Shown here: piece by piece, positions 52,659-59,241 of the stretch | Position numbering within the stretch: the stretch's first letter is position 1 | How the letters are laid out: the number at the start of each line of letters is the position of its first letter | NCBI GenBank assembly: GCA_942492815.1 | Contig: OW818658.1 | Coordinates: forward strand, 2,604,001 to 2,668,000 | DNA: 64,000 bases | Direction of reading: 5' to 3' | Source of the DNA: JAEUWI01 sp942492815 | GTDB taxonomy: Bacteria; Hydrogenedentota; Hydrogenedentia; Hydrogenedentales; JAEUWI01 | Translations under genes and position numbers: made by a program | Notes under the pieces: generated by a model | Told to the model about the DNA's origin: nothing | The model's input: only the letters and a program-made list of their open reading frames with translations | The model's database searches: none

Positions 52659-54195
52659 GTAACACTTTAGCCGTCTGAAGTATCCATATGTAGTTTCACA
52701 GTAGTTTCACAGGCTCTTGTCAGCACAACATATAGTATGTTATCTTGCGGGGCATGATGACTGCGCCGATACCTGAAGTGCCCTTGGGGCCGTCGTTGAG
52801 CGAGGCGGCTGCGCGCGCAATCTTCGCGCGCGGCGAGGAGGCCGTGGTCTTCGCGCTACTCGCGCAAGCCAAGATGCTGGCCGAGCAACAGTCGGCCTCG
52901 GCGGGCGTTTCTCACGACACGCCATCGACGCCCTCGGGCTCGAAGCCGGTCTACACGAAGCCTCCAGCCTCCGGGCGCGGCAAGAAGAAGCCCGGTCGCA
53001 AAGCAGGCCACACCGGTAGCCACCGGTCGGTCCCGGAACAGATTGACCGCACCGAAGAACACCGCGCGGCCTGCTGTCCCGATTGCGGCGGCACCCTCAA
53101 CCGCTGCGAGGACAGTCGGACGCGCTATACCGAGGATATCCCTGAGACCAAGCCCGAAGTGACCGAGCATGTTATTCGCCGGGATTGGTGTTCCAAGTGC
53201 CAGAAGAAGGTTGAAGCCCCGGTGAGCGCGGCACTGCCGGGCGCGACCGTGGGCAACCGAGTGCTGGTACTGAGCGCGTGGCTTCATTACTGCCTGGGCA
53301 ACACGCTCTCCCAGATCGTGGACGTGTTCAACTTCCACCTTTGCTTCAAGGTCACGCCGGGCGGCTTGCTTCACATGTGGAAGCGCCTGGCGCAAATACT
53401 CCAGCCTTGGTACGAGGACATCCAACGCGAAGCGCTGAATTCCTCGGTGCTCAACGCCGACGAAACCGGCTGGCGTGTCGACGGAAAGACCCACTGGCTC
53501 TGGTGCTTCGCCAGCAACGACTTGAGCTATTTTCTGATCGACCAGTCGCGCGGCCAACCCGCGTTGCTGCGATTTTTCATAGAGGAATTCGAGGGCACGT
53601 TGGTGGCCGACTTCTGGGGCCCTTACAATGCTGTGGCGTGCGCCCATGCGCAGAAGTGTCTGGTACACCTGCTGCGCGATCTCGAACACGTCGAGCGATA
53701 TAAGTCGCCTGGCGAGGACTGGGCCGCTTTCGCCAAGAAGTTGCGTCGCCTGCTCGCAGATGCCATCCGCCTTTCCCGGCGCGAAGGCGAACACACCCCC
53801 GAAGCCTACGCCTCCCGCCGCGCCTGCTTGTCCAAGCGTCTTGATGAACTCAACGCCGTGCCTTGGGAGGACGGGCAAGCGCGCCGCCTTGTTAAACGTC
53901 TCAGGCGCCACCACGATGAACTCTTCACCTTTCTGGACCAGCCCGGCGTGCCCTTCGAGAACAACCTCGCCGAGCGTTCCATTCGCCCCGCAGTCATCCT
54001 GCGCAAGAACAGCTACGGAAACCGAAGCGGACAAGGGTCCAACATACAGGCCATACTCATGAGCGTATTCTTCACTCTCAAAAAGCGCGGGCACAATCCC
54101 GTCAACGCCATCAGCCAAGCCCTCAAACAATATCTCGAAACGGACTCGCTACCCGCGCTGCCAGGAAAAATCACTTCAGTCGGCTAAAGTGTTAC
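52659..54195 (+). mobile_element. Complete IS66-family element (single-gene, ISBst12-like)
   Basis: 1537 bp with terminal inverted repeats of about 23 bp that begin GTAACACTTTAGCCG (left 52659-52681, right the complement at 54173-54195) and differ in one central base. IS66 elements begin GTAA and duplicate 8 bp; here AAAATTGT flanks both ends perfectly. Only a TnpC-type gene is carried, without the tnpA and tnpB helpers of classical IS66, as in the ISBst12 subgroup. The clean duplication suggests a recent, possibly active insertion. Confidence 0.95.
52754..54187 (+). CDS. tnpC: IS66-family transposase (TnpC type)
   Basis: 477 aa; ATG at 52754 or 52757. A leucine/alanine helix at the start, then a basic Pro/Lys linker (GRGKKKPGRKAGHTG), a zinc-finger segment CCPDCGG...CSKC and a DDE core: NADETGWRVDGKTHW with the first Asp, ADFWGPYNAV with the second and NLAERSIRPAVILRKNSYGNRS with the catalytic Glu. 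All three are present, so the protein could be active. It fills most of the element; no other gene is needed in this subgroup. Confidence 0.95.
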   Translation: MMTAPIPEVPLGPSLSEAAARAIFARGEEAVVFALLAQAKMLAEQQSASAGVSHDTPSTPSGSKPVYTKPPASGRGKKKPGRKAGHTGSHRSVPEQIDRTEEHRAACCPDCGGTLNRCEDSRTRYTEDIPETKPEVTEHVIRRDWCSKCQKKVEAPVSAALPGATVGNRVLVLSAWLHYCLGNTLSQIVDVFNFHLCFKVTPGGLLHMWKRLAQILQPWYEDIQREALNSSVLNADETGWRVDGKTHWLWCFASNDLSYFLIDQSRGQPALLRFFIEEFEGTLVADFWGPYNAVACAHAQKCLVHLLRDLEHVERYKSPGEDWAAFAKKLRRLLADAIRLSRREGEHTPEAYASRRACLSKRLDELNAVPWEDGQARRLVKRLRRHHDELFTFLDQPGVPFENNLAERSIRPAVILRKNSYGNRSGQGSNIQAILMSVFFTLKKRGHNPVNAISQALKQYLETDSLPALPGKITSVG

Positions 54196-54203
54196 AAAAT
54201 TGT
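54196..54203. repeat. IS66 target-site duplication, right copy
   Basis: AAAATTGT, directly after the right terminal repeat; its last bases run into the heptad array. Confidence 0.9.
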
Positions 54204-54230
54204 CAATTGTCAATTGTCCATTGTCAATTG
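54200..54230. repeat. Tandem 7-bp repeat array, right arm of an inverted pair
   Basis: TTGTCAA TTGTCAA TTGTCCA TTGTCAA plus TTG. Before the IS inserted, it stood about 90 bp from the left array (52533-52563), so the two could fold into one hairpin. Confidence 0.8.
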
Positions 54231-54268
54231 ATACAATATGCGCACCAACTCAGCCTTTGGAAAACCCC

Positions 54269-54673
54269 GTGAACAGTAGTATCGCCTTAAAAATCCTTGT
54301 CGTCGGCCTCTCGGGCGCTCTGGGTGCCCTTGCGCGCTACGGGGTCTATGGCCTTTGTCGCCAATTGGGCTGGTCGGGCTTTCCCTGGGCCACCTTCCTC
54401 GTGAACATGATCGGCTGCCTGGCCTTCGGTATTTTCGTCTCGGTGGCGGAGCACCGTATCCCCTTCAGCGACCACACGAAACTTGCGGTGCTGGTGGGCT
54501 TCATGGGGTCCTTCACCACCTTCTCCACCTTCGCGGTGGATGGCAGTGTGATGCTTCGTGAAGGGGCCTTCGGCCAGGCGGCGGTCTACATCATCGGACA
54601 GAACGCGCTGGGCATTGGATTGATCTTTCTCGGTCTTTACGCGGGCCGTTATGTTGGAGTAACCCATGGATAA
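54269..54673 (+). CDS. crcB: Fluoride channel CrcB/FluC
   Basis: 134 aa from a GTG at 54269 (VNSSIALKILVVG). Four membrane helices with the family motifs GLSGALGALARYGVYGL, PWATFLVNMIGCLAFGIF and GFMGSFTTFSTFAVD, in which the FSTF region contains the fluoride-path Phe and the Na-binding Gly/Thr. Dimeric inner-membrane fluoride exporter. No fluoride riboswitch fold was recognised in the short upstream stretch; the IS insertion ends 73 nt before the start and may have separated the gene from its own promoter. It overlaps polX by 8 bp. Confidence 0.92.
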   Translation: MNSSIALKILVVGLSGALGALARYGVYGLCRQLGWSGFPWATFLVNMIGCLAFGIFVSVAEHRIPFSDHTKLAVLVGFMGSFTTFSTFAVDGSVMLREGAFGQAAVYIIGQNALGIGLIFLGLYAGRYVGVTHG

Positions 54674-56366
54674 GAAGGGCGTAGCGGCGGTGCTGGAGGA
54701 GATGGCGATGTTGATGGAATTGAAGGGCGAGAATCCATTTCGTATCCGATCCTTCGTGAATGGCGCGCGGACGATTGAGGCGCTCGATGACGACCTGGCC
54801 ACTGTGGTCGCGGAAGGAAGGTTGCGCGCCATCAAGGGTATTGGCGAAGCACTCGCGGCCATCATCAACGAGCTTTTCGCCTCTGGCGAAAGCAGCGACC
54901 TCAAGGCCCTTCGCGCGGAGTTCCCTCCGTCGATCTATGAGCTTTTTGATATCCCCGGTCTCGGTGCGAAGCGCATCAAGCAGGTCTATGAAGCCCTCGG
55001 TATCGATTCCATGGAGAAACTGGAGGACGCTTGCAAGAACGACGCCATCAAGCCCCTGAAGGGCATGGGTGCGAAGATGCAGGCCAAAATCCTGGAGGGG
55101 ATTGAGTTCGCACGGGCGCACACGGGTTCCTTTCACTACAACAAGGCCGAGGCCCAGGCGCACGCGCTCGTTGCGTACCTGACTGTCTCGAAGCTGGTGA
55201 AGGACCTCGCCGTGACGGGCAGTCTTCGCCGTCGCAAGGATGTCATCAAGGACATCGACATCGTCGCCACGACGGATGACGTCCCGGCGCTCATGCAGTA
55301 TTTCGTGGACGCGCCGGATGTGGTTCAAGTCATCGGCCACGGCGAAACCAAGTCCTCGGTGCGTTTCGCCTCGGGCATCGGCGCGGACCTGCGTGTTGTA
55401 GATGGGGATCAGTTTCCTTATACCCTCCTGCACTTCACGGGCAGCAAAGAGCACAATGTGGTGCTGCGCCAGCGCGCAAAGGAGCGGGGACTGAAGCTGA
55501 ACGAGTACGGCCTCTTCCAGGAAGATGAATCGCTGGTTAAGTGTGATTCTGAAGAGGCGATTTATAAGGCGCTGGACCTCCCCTTTATCCCGCCGGAACT
55601 GCGCGAAGACCGGGGCGAGTTCGCGCTGACGGAAACACCGGGCCTGCTGGAGCAGCATCAGCTCAAAGGGCTCATCCACTGTCACTCGACCTACAGTGAC
55701 GGCCAGCACACACTCGCGGATATGGCTGAGGCCACGCGGGAGCTGGGCTATCAATACTTACTCATCACCGATCACAGCCAGTCGGCGGGCTATGCGGGTG
55801 GATTGAAGCCCGACCGGATCCTCCAACAACAGCGTGAGATTGCGGTGCTGAACAGTAAGTTTCATGGGTTTCGTATGCTCTCCGGTATCGAGTCCGATAT
55901 TCGTATCGACGGCTCCCTGGACTATGACGACGAAGTGCTGGCGAGTTTCGACCTGATCATCGCCTCGGTCCACAATAAACTAGACATGGACGAGAAAGAG
56001 GCGACCGCGCGGACGATCAAGGCCATTGAGAACCCGTATACCGCTATTCTGGGGCACCCGACGGGGCGCCTGCTCCTCTCCCGCAAGGGCTTTCCGCTCG
56101 ACATGGAGAAAATCTTCGACGCCTGCGTGGCGAACAAGGTGGCGGTCGAAATTAACGCCAGTTGCAAGCGGCTGGATGTAGACTGGCGTCACATCCGCCA
56201 GGGGCGCGACAAGGGCGTGCTTTTCTCCATCGGACCCGATGCCCACAGCATCGACGGACTGGAGAACGTTCAGTACGGCGTGGGCATCGCCCGCAAAGGC
56301 TGGCTCGGGCCGGAGCACGTGATTAATTGCTGGTCGGCGGAGGAGCTGCTGGCGTGGCGAAAGTAA
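54666..56366 (+). CDS. polX: Family X DNA polymerase with PHP exonuclease domain
   Basis: 566 aa, ATG at 54666 inside the end of crcB. N-terminal helix-hairpin-helix repeats (AIKGIGEALAAIINE, FDIPGLGAKRIKQVYEALG) precede the polymerase core TGSLRRRKDVIKDIDIVAT with two catalytic Asp residues, and a PHP domain (GLIHCHSTYSDGQHT, LITDHSQSAGYA, GIESDIRIDGSLDY, EINASCKRLDV, IGPDAHS) that gives 3'-5' exonuclease in characterised homologues. Base-excision and gap-filling repair. Its end overlaps the start of nth by 13 bp. Confidence 0.96.
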   Translation: MDKKGVAAVLEEMAMLMELKGENPFRIRSFVNGARTIEALDDDLATVVAEGRLRAIKGIGEALAAIINELFASGESSDLKALRAEFPPSIYELFDIPGLGAKRIKQVYEALGIDSMEKLEDACKNDAIKPLKGMGAKMQAKILEGIEFARAHTGSFHYNKAEAQAHALVAYLTVSKLVKDLAVTGSLRRRKDVIKDIDIVATTDDVPALMQYFVDAPDVVQVIGHGETKSSVRFASGIGADLRVVDGDQFPYTLLHFTGSKEHNVVLRQRAKERGLKLNEYGLFQEDESLVKCDSEEAIYKALDLPFIPPELREDRGEFALTETPGLLEQHQLKGLIHCHSTYSDGQHTLADMAEATRELGYQYLLITDHSQSAGYAGGLKPDRILQQQREIAVLNSKFHGFRMLSGIESDIRIDGSLDYDDEVLASFDLIIASVHNKLDMDEKEATARTIKAIENPYTAILGHPTGRLLLSRKGFPLDMEKIFDACVANKVAVEINASCKRLDVDWRHIRQGRDKGVLFSIGPDAHSIDGLENVQYGVGIARKGWLGPEHVINCWSAEELLAWRK

Positions 56367-57031
56367 AGACCTCCATCTCGGGACAGCGTGAACGAGCGAT
56401 CGAAGTCTACTCCCGCCTGTGCGACCTGTACCCAGATGTGCGCTGTACCCTCGACTACCACAATGCCTTCGAACTCGTGATCATGACGGCACTGGCCGCG
56501 CAATGCACCGATGCACGGGTAAACATCGTGGCGAAGGAACTCTTCGCCCGCTTCCCCACGCCCCATTCCTTCCTGGGAGCCGATGTGAAGGAAGTGGAGG
56601 CGCTTATCCATTCCTGCGGCTTTTATCGACAGAAGGCCAAGAACATTCTGCTCACCTGCCAGAGTCTGGTCGAGAAATTCGGGGGCGCGGTGCCCGGTCG
56701 CATGGAGGACCTCGTGCAACTCGCGGGCGTGGGCCGCAAGACCGCCAATGTCGTCCTCGGCGAATGCTTCGGACATCAGGGCGTTGTGGTGGATACCCAT
56801 TGCACGCGCGTGGCGAATCGTTTGGGCTTCACGAAGAATCAGGATGCGGTCAAGATCGAAAAAGACCTCATGAAGGTCTGGCCCCCGGCGCACTGGACCC
56901 TCTTCTCCCACTTCATGGTCTTTCACGGTCGCGCGGTGTGCTCTGCGCGTGCGCCTAAGTGCTCGGAATGCACCCTGCGGGAGCTGTGCCCCTTCCCCGA
57001 CACGAAGGAGGGAAAGAAACTTGCCCGCTAA
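56354..57031 (+). CDS. nth: Endonuclease III
   Basis: 225 aa from a GTG at 56354, 13 bp inside polX. DNA glycosylase/AP lyase of base-excision repair. LIMTALAAQCTDARVN, the helix-hairpin-helix LAGVGRKTANVVLG with the catalytic Lys, VVVDTHCTRVANRLG with the catalytic Asp, and the [4Fe-4S] loop C-x6-C-x2-C-x5-C (CSARAPKCSECTLRELC). All are intact. The polX-nth overlap puts two repair enzymes under coupled translation. Confidence 0.96.
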   Translation: MAKVKTSISGQRERAIEVYSRLCDLYPDVRCTLDYHNAFELVIMTALAAQCTDARVNIVAKELFARFPTPHSFLGADVKEVEALIHSCGFYRQKAKNILLTCQSLVEKFGGAVPGRMEDLVQLAGVGRKTANVVLGECFGHQGVVVDTHCTRVANRLGFTKNQDAVKIEKDLMKVWPPAHWTLFSHFMVFHGRAVCSARAPKCSECTLRELCPFPDTKEGKKLAR

Positions 57032-57743
57032 GTCACAGCCCGAAGGCGATTGGTTTGCCCGTATACCGTGGGTAACGATACTCGTCATTGCCTACGTAGC
57101 CTTGGTCCTTGGCGTTGACTCGCTCATTGCCATGCGCTTTCAATGGCCCTTTCCCTGGTCGCGGCTCGACTGGCATCTTTCTAATACCTTTCCCAATCTC
57201 CAGGACACGCCCTGGGCGGGATTTGATCTCTTCAAGTTTGTATTCTGGTTCCTCGTGCCCTTCGCGGTTTGCCTGCCGGGAATGAACTGGAAGTATCTGC
57301 TGCGCGGGCCGTGGAAGAAATGGGACCTGATCCTCGTTGGTGCATTGGCCGTCGTGGGTATGGGCGTCATGTTCCTGATACCGCTCGTCCCGGCCTTGAG
57401 CGCAACCTACCTCGGCCACGGCAACCTCACACTGGAGCAGAAGTGGCCAAACTTCCTTCGGGCCATGGCGTGGAATGCATCGTGGCTCGTCGGATGGGAG
57501 TTTATGCACCGGTATATGCTCCTCGGCGCGGCGCGAAGAGCATGGCCCCGCTGGGGCTGGTTACTGGTGCCCCTCTCGGAGACCATCTATCACCTCCAGA
57601 AACCCGTCGTCGAGATGCTGGGGATGTTGGCTCTTTCGGTCGTGCTCACGCTGTGGTGCATGAAGCGCGGCAACTGGCTCCTAGGCTTTCTGGTGCACTT
57701 GATCATCGAGGTGGAACTGCTGCTCTTCCTGATGATTGCTTGA
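57021..57743 (+). CDS. CPBP-like (Abi) membrane protein
   Basis: 240 aa from a TTG at 57021, 9-10 nt after AAGGAGG and 11 bp inside nth. About six membrane helices. The segment SWLVGWEFMHRYML resembles the first motif of CPBP/Abi intramembrane proteases, normally EExxxR, but only one Glu is kept (WEFMHR). ETIYHLQKPVVEM and LLGFLVHLIIE fit the later motifs with His and Glu. A protease or protein-modifying membrane factor; activity is uncertain because of the altered motif. Confidence 0.75.
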   Translation: MPAKSQPEGDWFARIPWVTILVIAYVALVLGVDSLIAMRFQWPFPWSRLDWHLSNTFPNLQDTPWAGFDLFKFVFWFLVPFAVCLPGMNWKYLLRGPWKKWDLILVGALAVVGMGVMFLIPLVPALSATYLGHGNLTLEQKWPNFLRAMAWNASWLVGWEFMHRYMLLGAARRAWPRWGWLLVPLSETIYHLQKPVVEMLGMLALSVVLTLWCMKRGNWLLGFLVHLIIEVELLLFLMIA

Positions 57744-57744
57744 G

Positions 57745-57823
57745 GAATGTGGCACAGCCGTCCCGGCGGTGAATCACAGGCGGGACGCCGACCCCGGTGC
57801 GTCGTTGACCTGTGCCACATTTC
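57745..57823. repeat. Hairpin repeat with TGTGCCACATTC ends, copy 1
   Basis: AATGTGGCACAG (57746-57757) pairs exactly with CTGTGCCACATT (57810-57821), enclosing a GC-rich inner palindrome. It lies between convergent genes. The reverse complement of 57745-57772 matches 58291-58318 at 27 of 28 positions. Confidence 0.8.
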
Positions 57824-57824
57824 T

Positions 57825-58181
57825 TCACCGCAGCGGCGGGCCCCAGTCGTCTTCCGGCGGCGCGTCTTCCAGCGGACGCAGGCTCACGTAAATGTCGTCG
57901 CCCTCGATCTTGATCCCGTGGCGGCGCAGACAGACGTTGCTGCCCCAGAGACACTCCCCCGTCACCAGATTGTACTTCCAGCCGTGCCAGGGACAGGTGA
58001 CCACGTCGCCGTCGAAACGGCCCTGGCTCAGATCGGCCAGTTCGTGCTTGCAGCCGATTTCCGTGGCGAAAAAGGAGCCGTCTTTCTGCTTGACGATGCC
58101 CACGGGCCGGGCCAGCAGGCGATACGACTTGATTCGGGTGTTTTTGAAGTCCTGGACCTTGGCGAGTTTGACGTATTCCAC
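57825..58181 (-). CDS. Rieske [2Fe-2S] domain protein
   Basis: 118 aa from a GTG at 58181, eight nt after AAGG; no ATG lies near. Rieske ligands IGCKHELADLSQG (Cys-x-His) and TCPWHGWKYNL (Cys-x2-His) are present at about residues 44-46 and 63-66, with GDVVTCPWHGW as the second loop. A stand-alone soluble ferredoxin-type Rieske protein; partner unknown. Flanked on both sides by copies of one hairpin repeat. Confidence 0.92.
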   Translation of the reverse strand: MEYVKLAKVQDFKNTRIKSYRLLARPVGIVKQKDGSFFATEIGCKHELADLSQGRFDGDVVTCPWHGWKYNLVTGECLWGSNVCLRRHGIKIEGDDIYVSLRPLEDAPPEDDWGPPLR

Positions 58182-58212
58182 GGAAATGACCTTGTTTTAG
58201 GGAATTTTACCT

Positions 58213-58241
58213 ATAGTATACGTGTTAACAGGTGTTGACAA
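58213..58241 (-). promoter_or_regulatory. Candidate promoter of the Rieske gene
   Basis: On the minus strand TTGTCA with 17 bp to TACTAT, or 15 bp to the better TATACT. Confidence 0.4.
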
Positions 58242-58290
58242 CGACTTTTCCGCCTTGCGGCATGCAGACCGCGCGCCATGCGGCGCACAA

Positions 58291-58318
58291 TCACCGCCGG
58301 GACGCCTGTGCCACATTC
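58291..58318. repeat. TGTGCCACATTC repeat, copy 2
   Basis: 28 bp that match the reverse complement of 57745-57772 with one mismatch. Ends right before the -35 box of the next promoter. Confidence 0.8.
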
Positions 58319-58319
58319 T

Positions 58320-58348
58320 TTGCCGGGATTGGCCTAATTCGTTATAAT
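58320..58348 (+). promoter_or_regulatory. Sigma70 promoter of the DUF1858/IscA genes
   Basis: TTGCCG, 17-bp spacer, perfect TATAAT; leader of about 70 nt to the ATG at 58424. Confidence 0.6.
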
Positions 58349-58423
58349 ACAACTGGATACCCAAGCGCCACCGCGCCACCGCGCCGCCGGATCCGGAATC
58401 GAACACAGAAATCGAGGTACCCC

Positions 58424-58693
58424 ATGCTGGAAGCTCAGGACAAATATTTCAGACTCGATATGCCCGTTGCGGAAGCGATGGCGATGCATCCCCGCGCTGC
58501 GGAGGTCTTTGCGGCCTTCCACCTCGGCGGTTGCTCCCACTGCGGTGTGGCCCACTATGAAACCATCGAGCAGGTGTGCATGGGCTATGGCGTCGATTCC
58601 GAGGTGTTGCTGGAGGTGCTGGAAGGCCTGATGGAGCACGATCCGCAAGAAACCGTTGCGGCCTCCGCCTCCACCGAAGCGACCGAATCCTGA
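58424..58693 (+). CDS. DUF1858-like small redox-disulfide protein
   Basis: 89 aa from the ATG at 58424 with GAGGT eight nt upstream. LDMPVAEAMAMHPRAAEVFAAFHLGGCSHCGVAHYETIEQVC matches the DUF1858/hybrid-cluster-protein-associated family, whose conserved CxxC is present (GCSHCG). Members are thought to be redox or cluster-linked partners. The iscA-type gene follows 34 nt downstream on the same strand. Confidence 0.85.
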   Translation: MLEAQDKYFRLDMPVAEAMAMHPRAAEVFAAFHLGGCSHCGVAHYETIEQVCMGYGVDSEVLLEVLEGLMEHDPQETVAASASTEATES

Positions 58694-58727
58694 TTCATAT
58701 TCGTGGCGTTGCCACAAGGAGTTTTAC

Positions 58728-59093
58728 ATGACCGCTACCGCCGATACCGTGATGGAACAGCCCAAGGCCCTGTTGAAAGCCACTTCGGATGCCATCGCCG
58801 CGCTCCATGAAATGATGAACGGCGAAGAGGGCAAGGACAAGCAGGGCGTGCGCCTGGGCGTTAAGGGCGGAGGCTGCTCCGGCTTTTCCTACGTGCTGGA
58901 ATTCGACAATCCCCGCGAAGGCGACAACACGCTGGAGCAGGAAGGCATCAAGTTCTTCATGGACCGCAAGTCCGCGATTTACCTTAAGGGCATCGTGCTG
59001 GACTACAAGGCCGGCCTCAAGGGCAAGGGCTTCGCCTTCCAGAATCCGAACGCCAGCAGCACCTGCGGTTGCGGGGAATCCTTTTCGGTTTAG
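58728..59093 (+). CDS. IscA/SufA/ErpA-type iron-sulphur assembly protein
   Basis: 121 aa, ATG at 58728 with AAGGAG. A-type carrier signature: KGGGCSGFSYVLEFD with the first Cys and a C-terminal STCGCGESFSV with the other two. It receives and passes on Fe-S clusters. Its neighbours are DUF1858, Rieske and YgfZ-type proteins, so the region looks like a small cluster-handling locus. No IscS, IscU or Suf genes are in the window. Confidence 0.93.
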   Translation: MTATADTVMEQPKALLKATSDAIAALHEMMNGEEGKDKQGVRLGVKGGGCSGFSYVLEFDNPREGDNTLEQEGIKFFMDRKSAIYLKGIVLDYKAGLKGKGFAFQNPNASSTCGCGESFSV

Positions 59094-59116
59094 ATATTTA
59101 ATCGCCTCTTGGAGGC

Positions 59117-59201
59117 CAGGGACAGCAGGGACGACAAGGACAGCAGAGACGAACGGGCGCACCATCGTTGCACTCAATTTCTGCTGTCCCTGTCGTCCCT
59201 G
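59117..59201. repeat. Inverted repeat with 9-bp tandem arms, second copy
   Basis: Left arm CAGGGACAG CAGGGACGA CAAGGACAG CAGAGAC (59117-59150); right arm TGCTGTCCCTGTCGTCCCTG (59182-59201). Same family as 21502-21609. It sits between the IscA-type gene and ygfZ. Confidence 0.75.
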
Positions 59202-59241
59202 CTTTCTATGTAACTGTTCGCGCATGACCTCAGGAAGTTAA

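Noticed and set aside
54196..54268. Fluoride riboswitch before crcB
   Set aside because: No conserved riboswitch core could be recognised in the short stretch left between the IS and the start codon, or on the other side of the IS.
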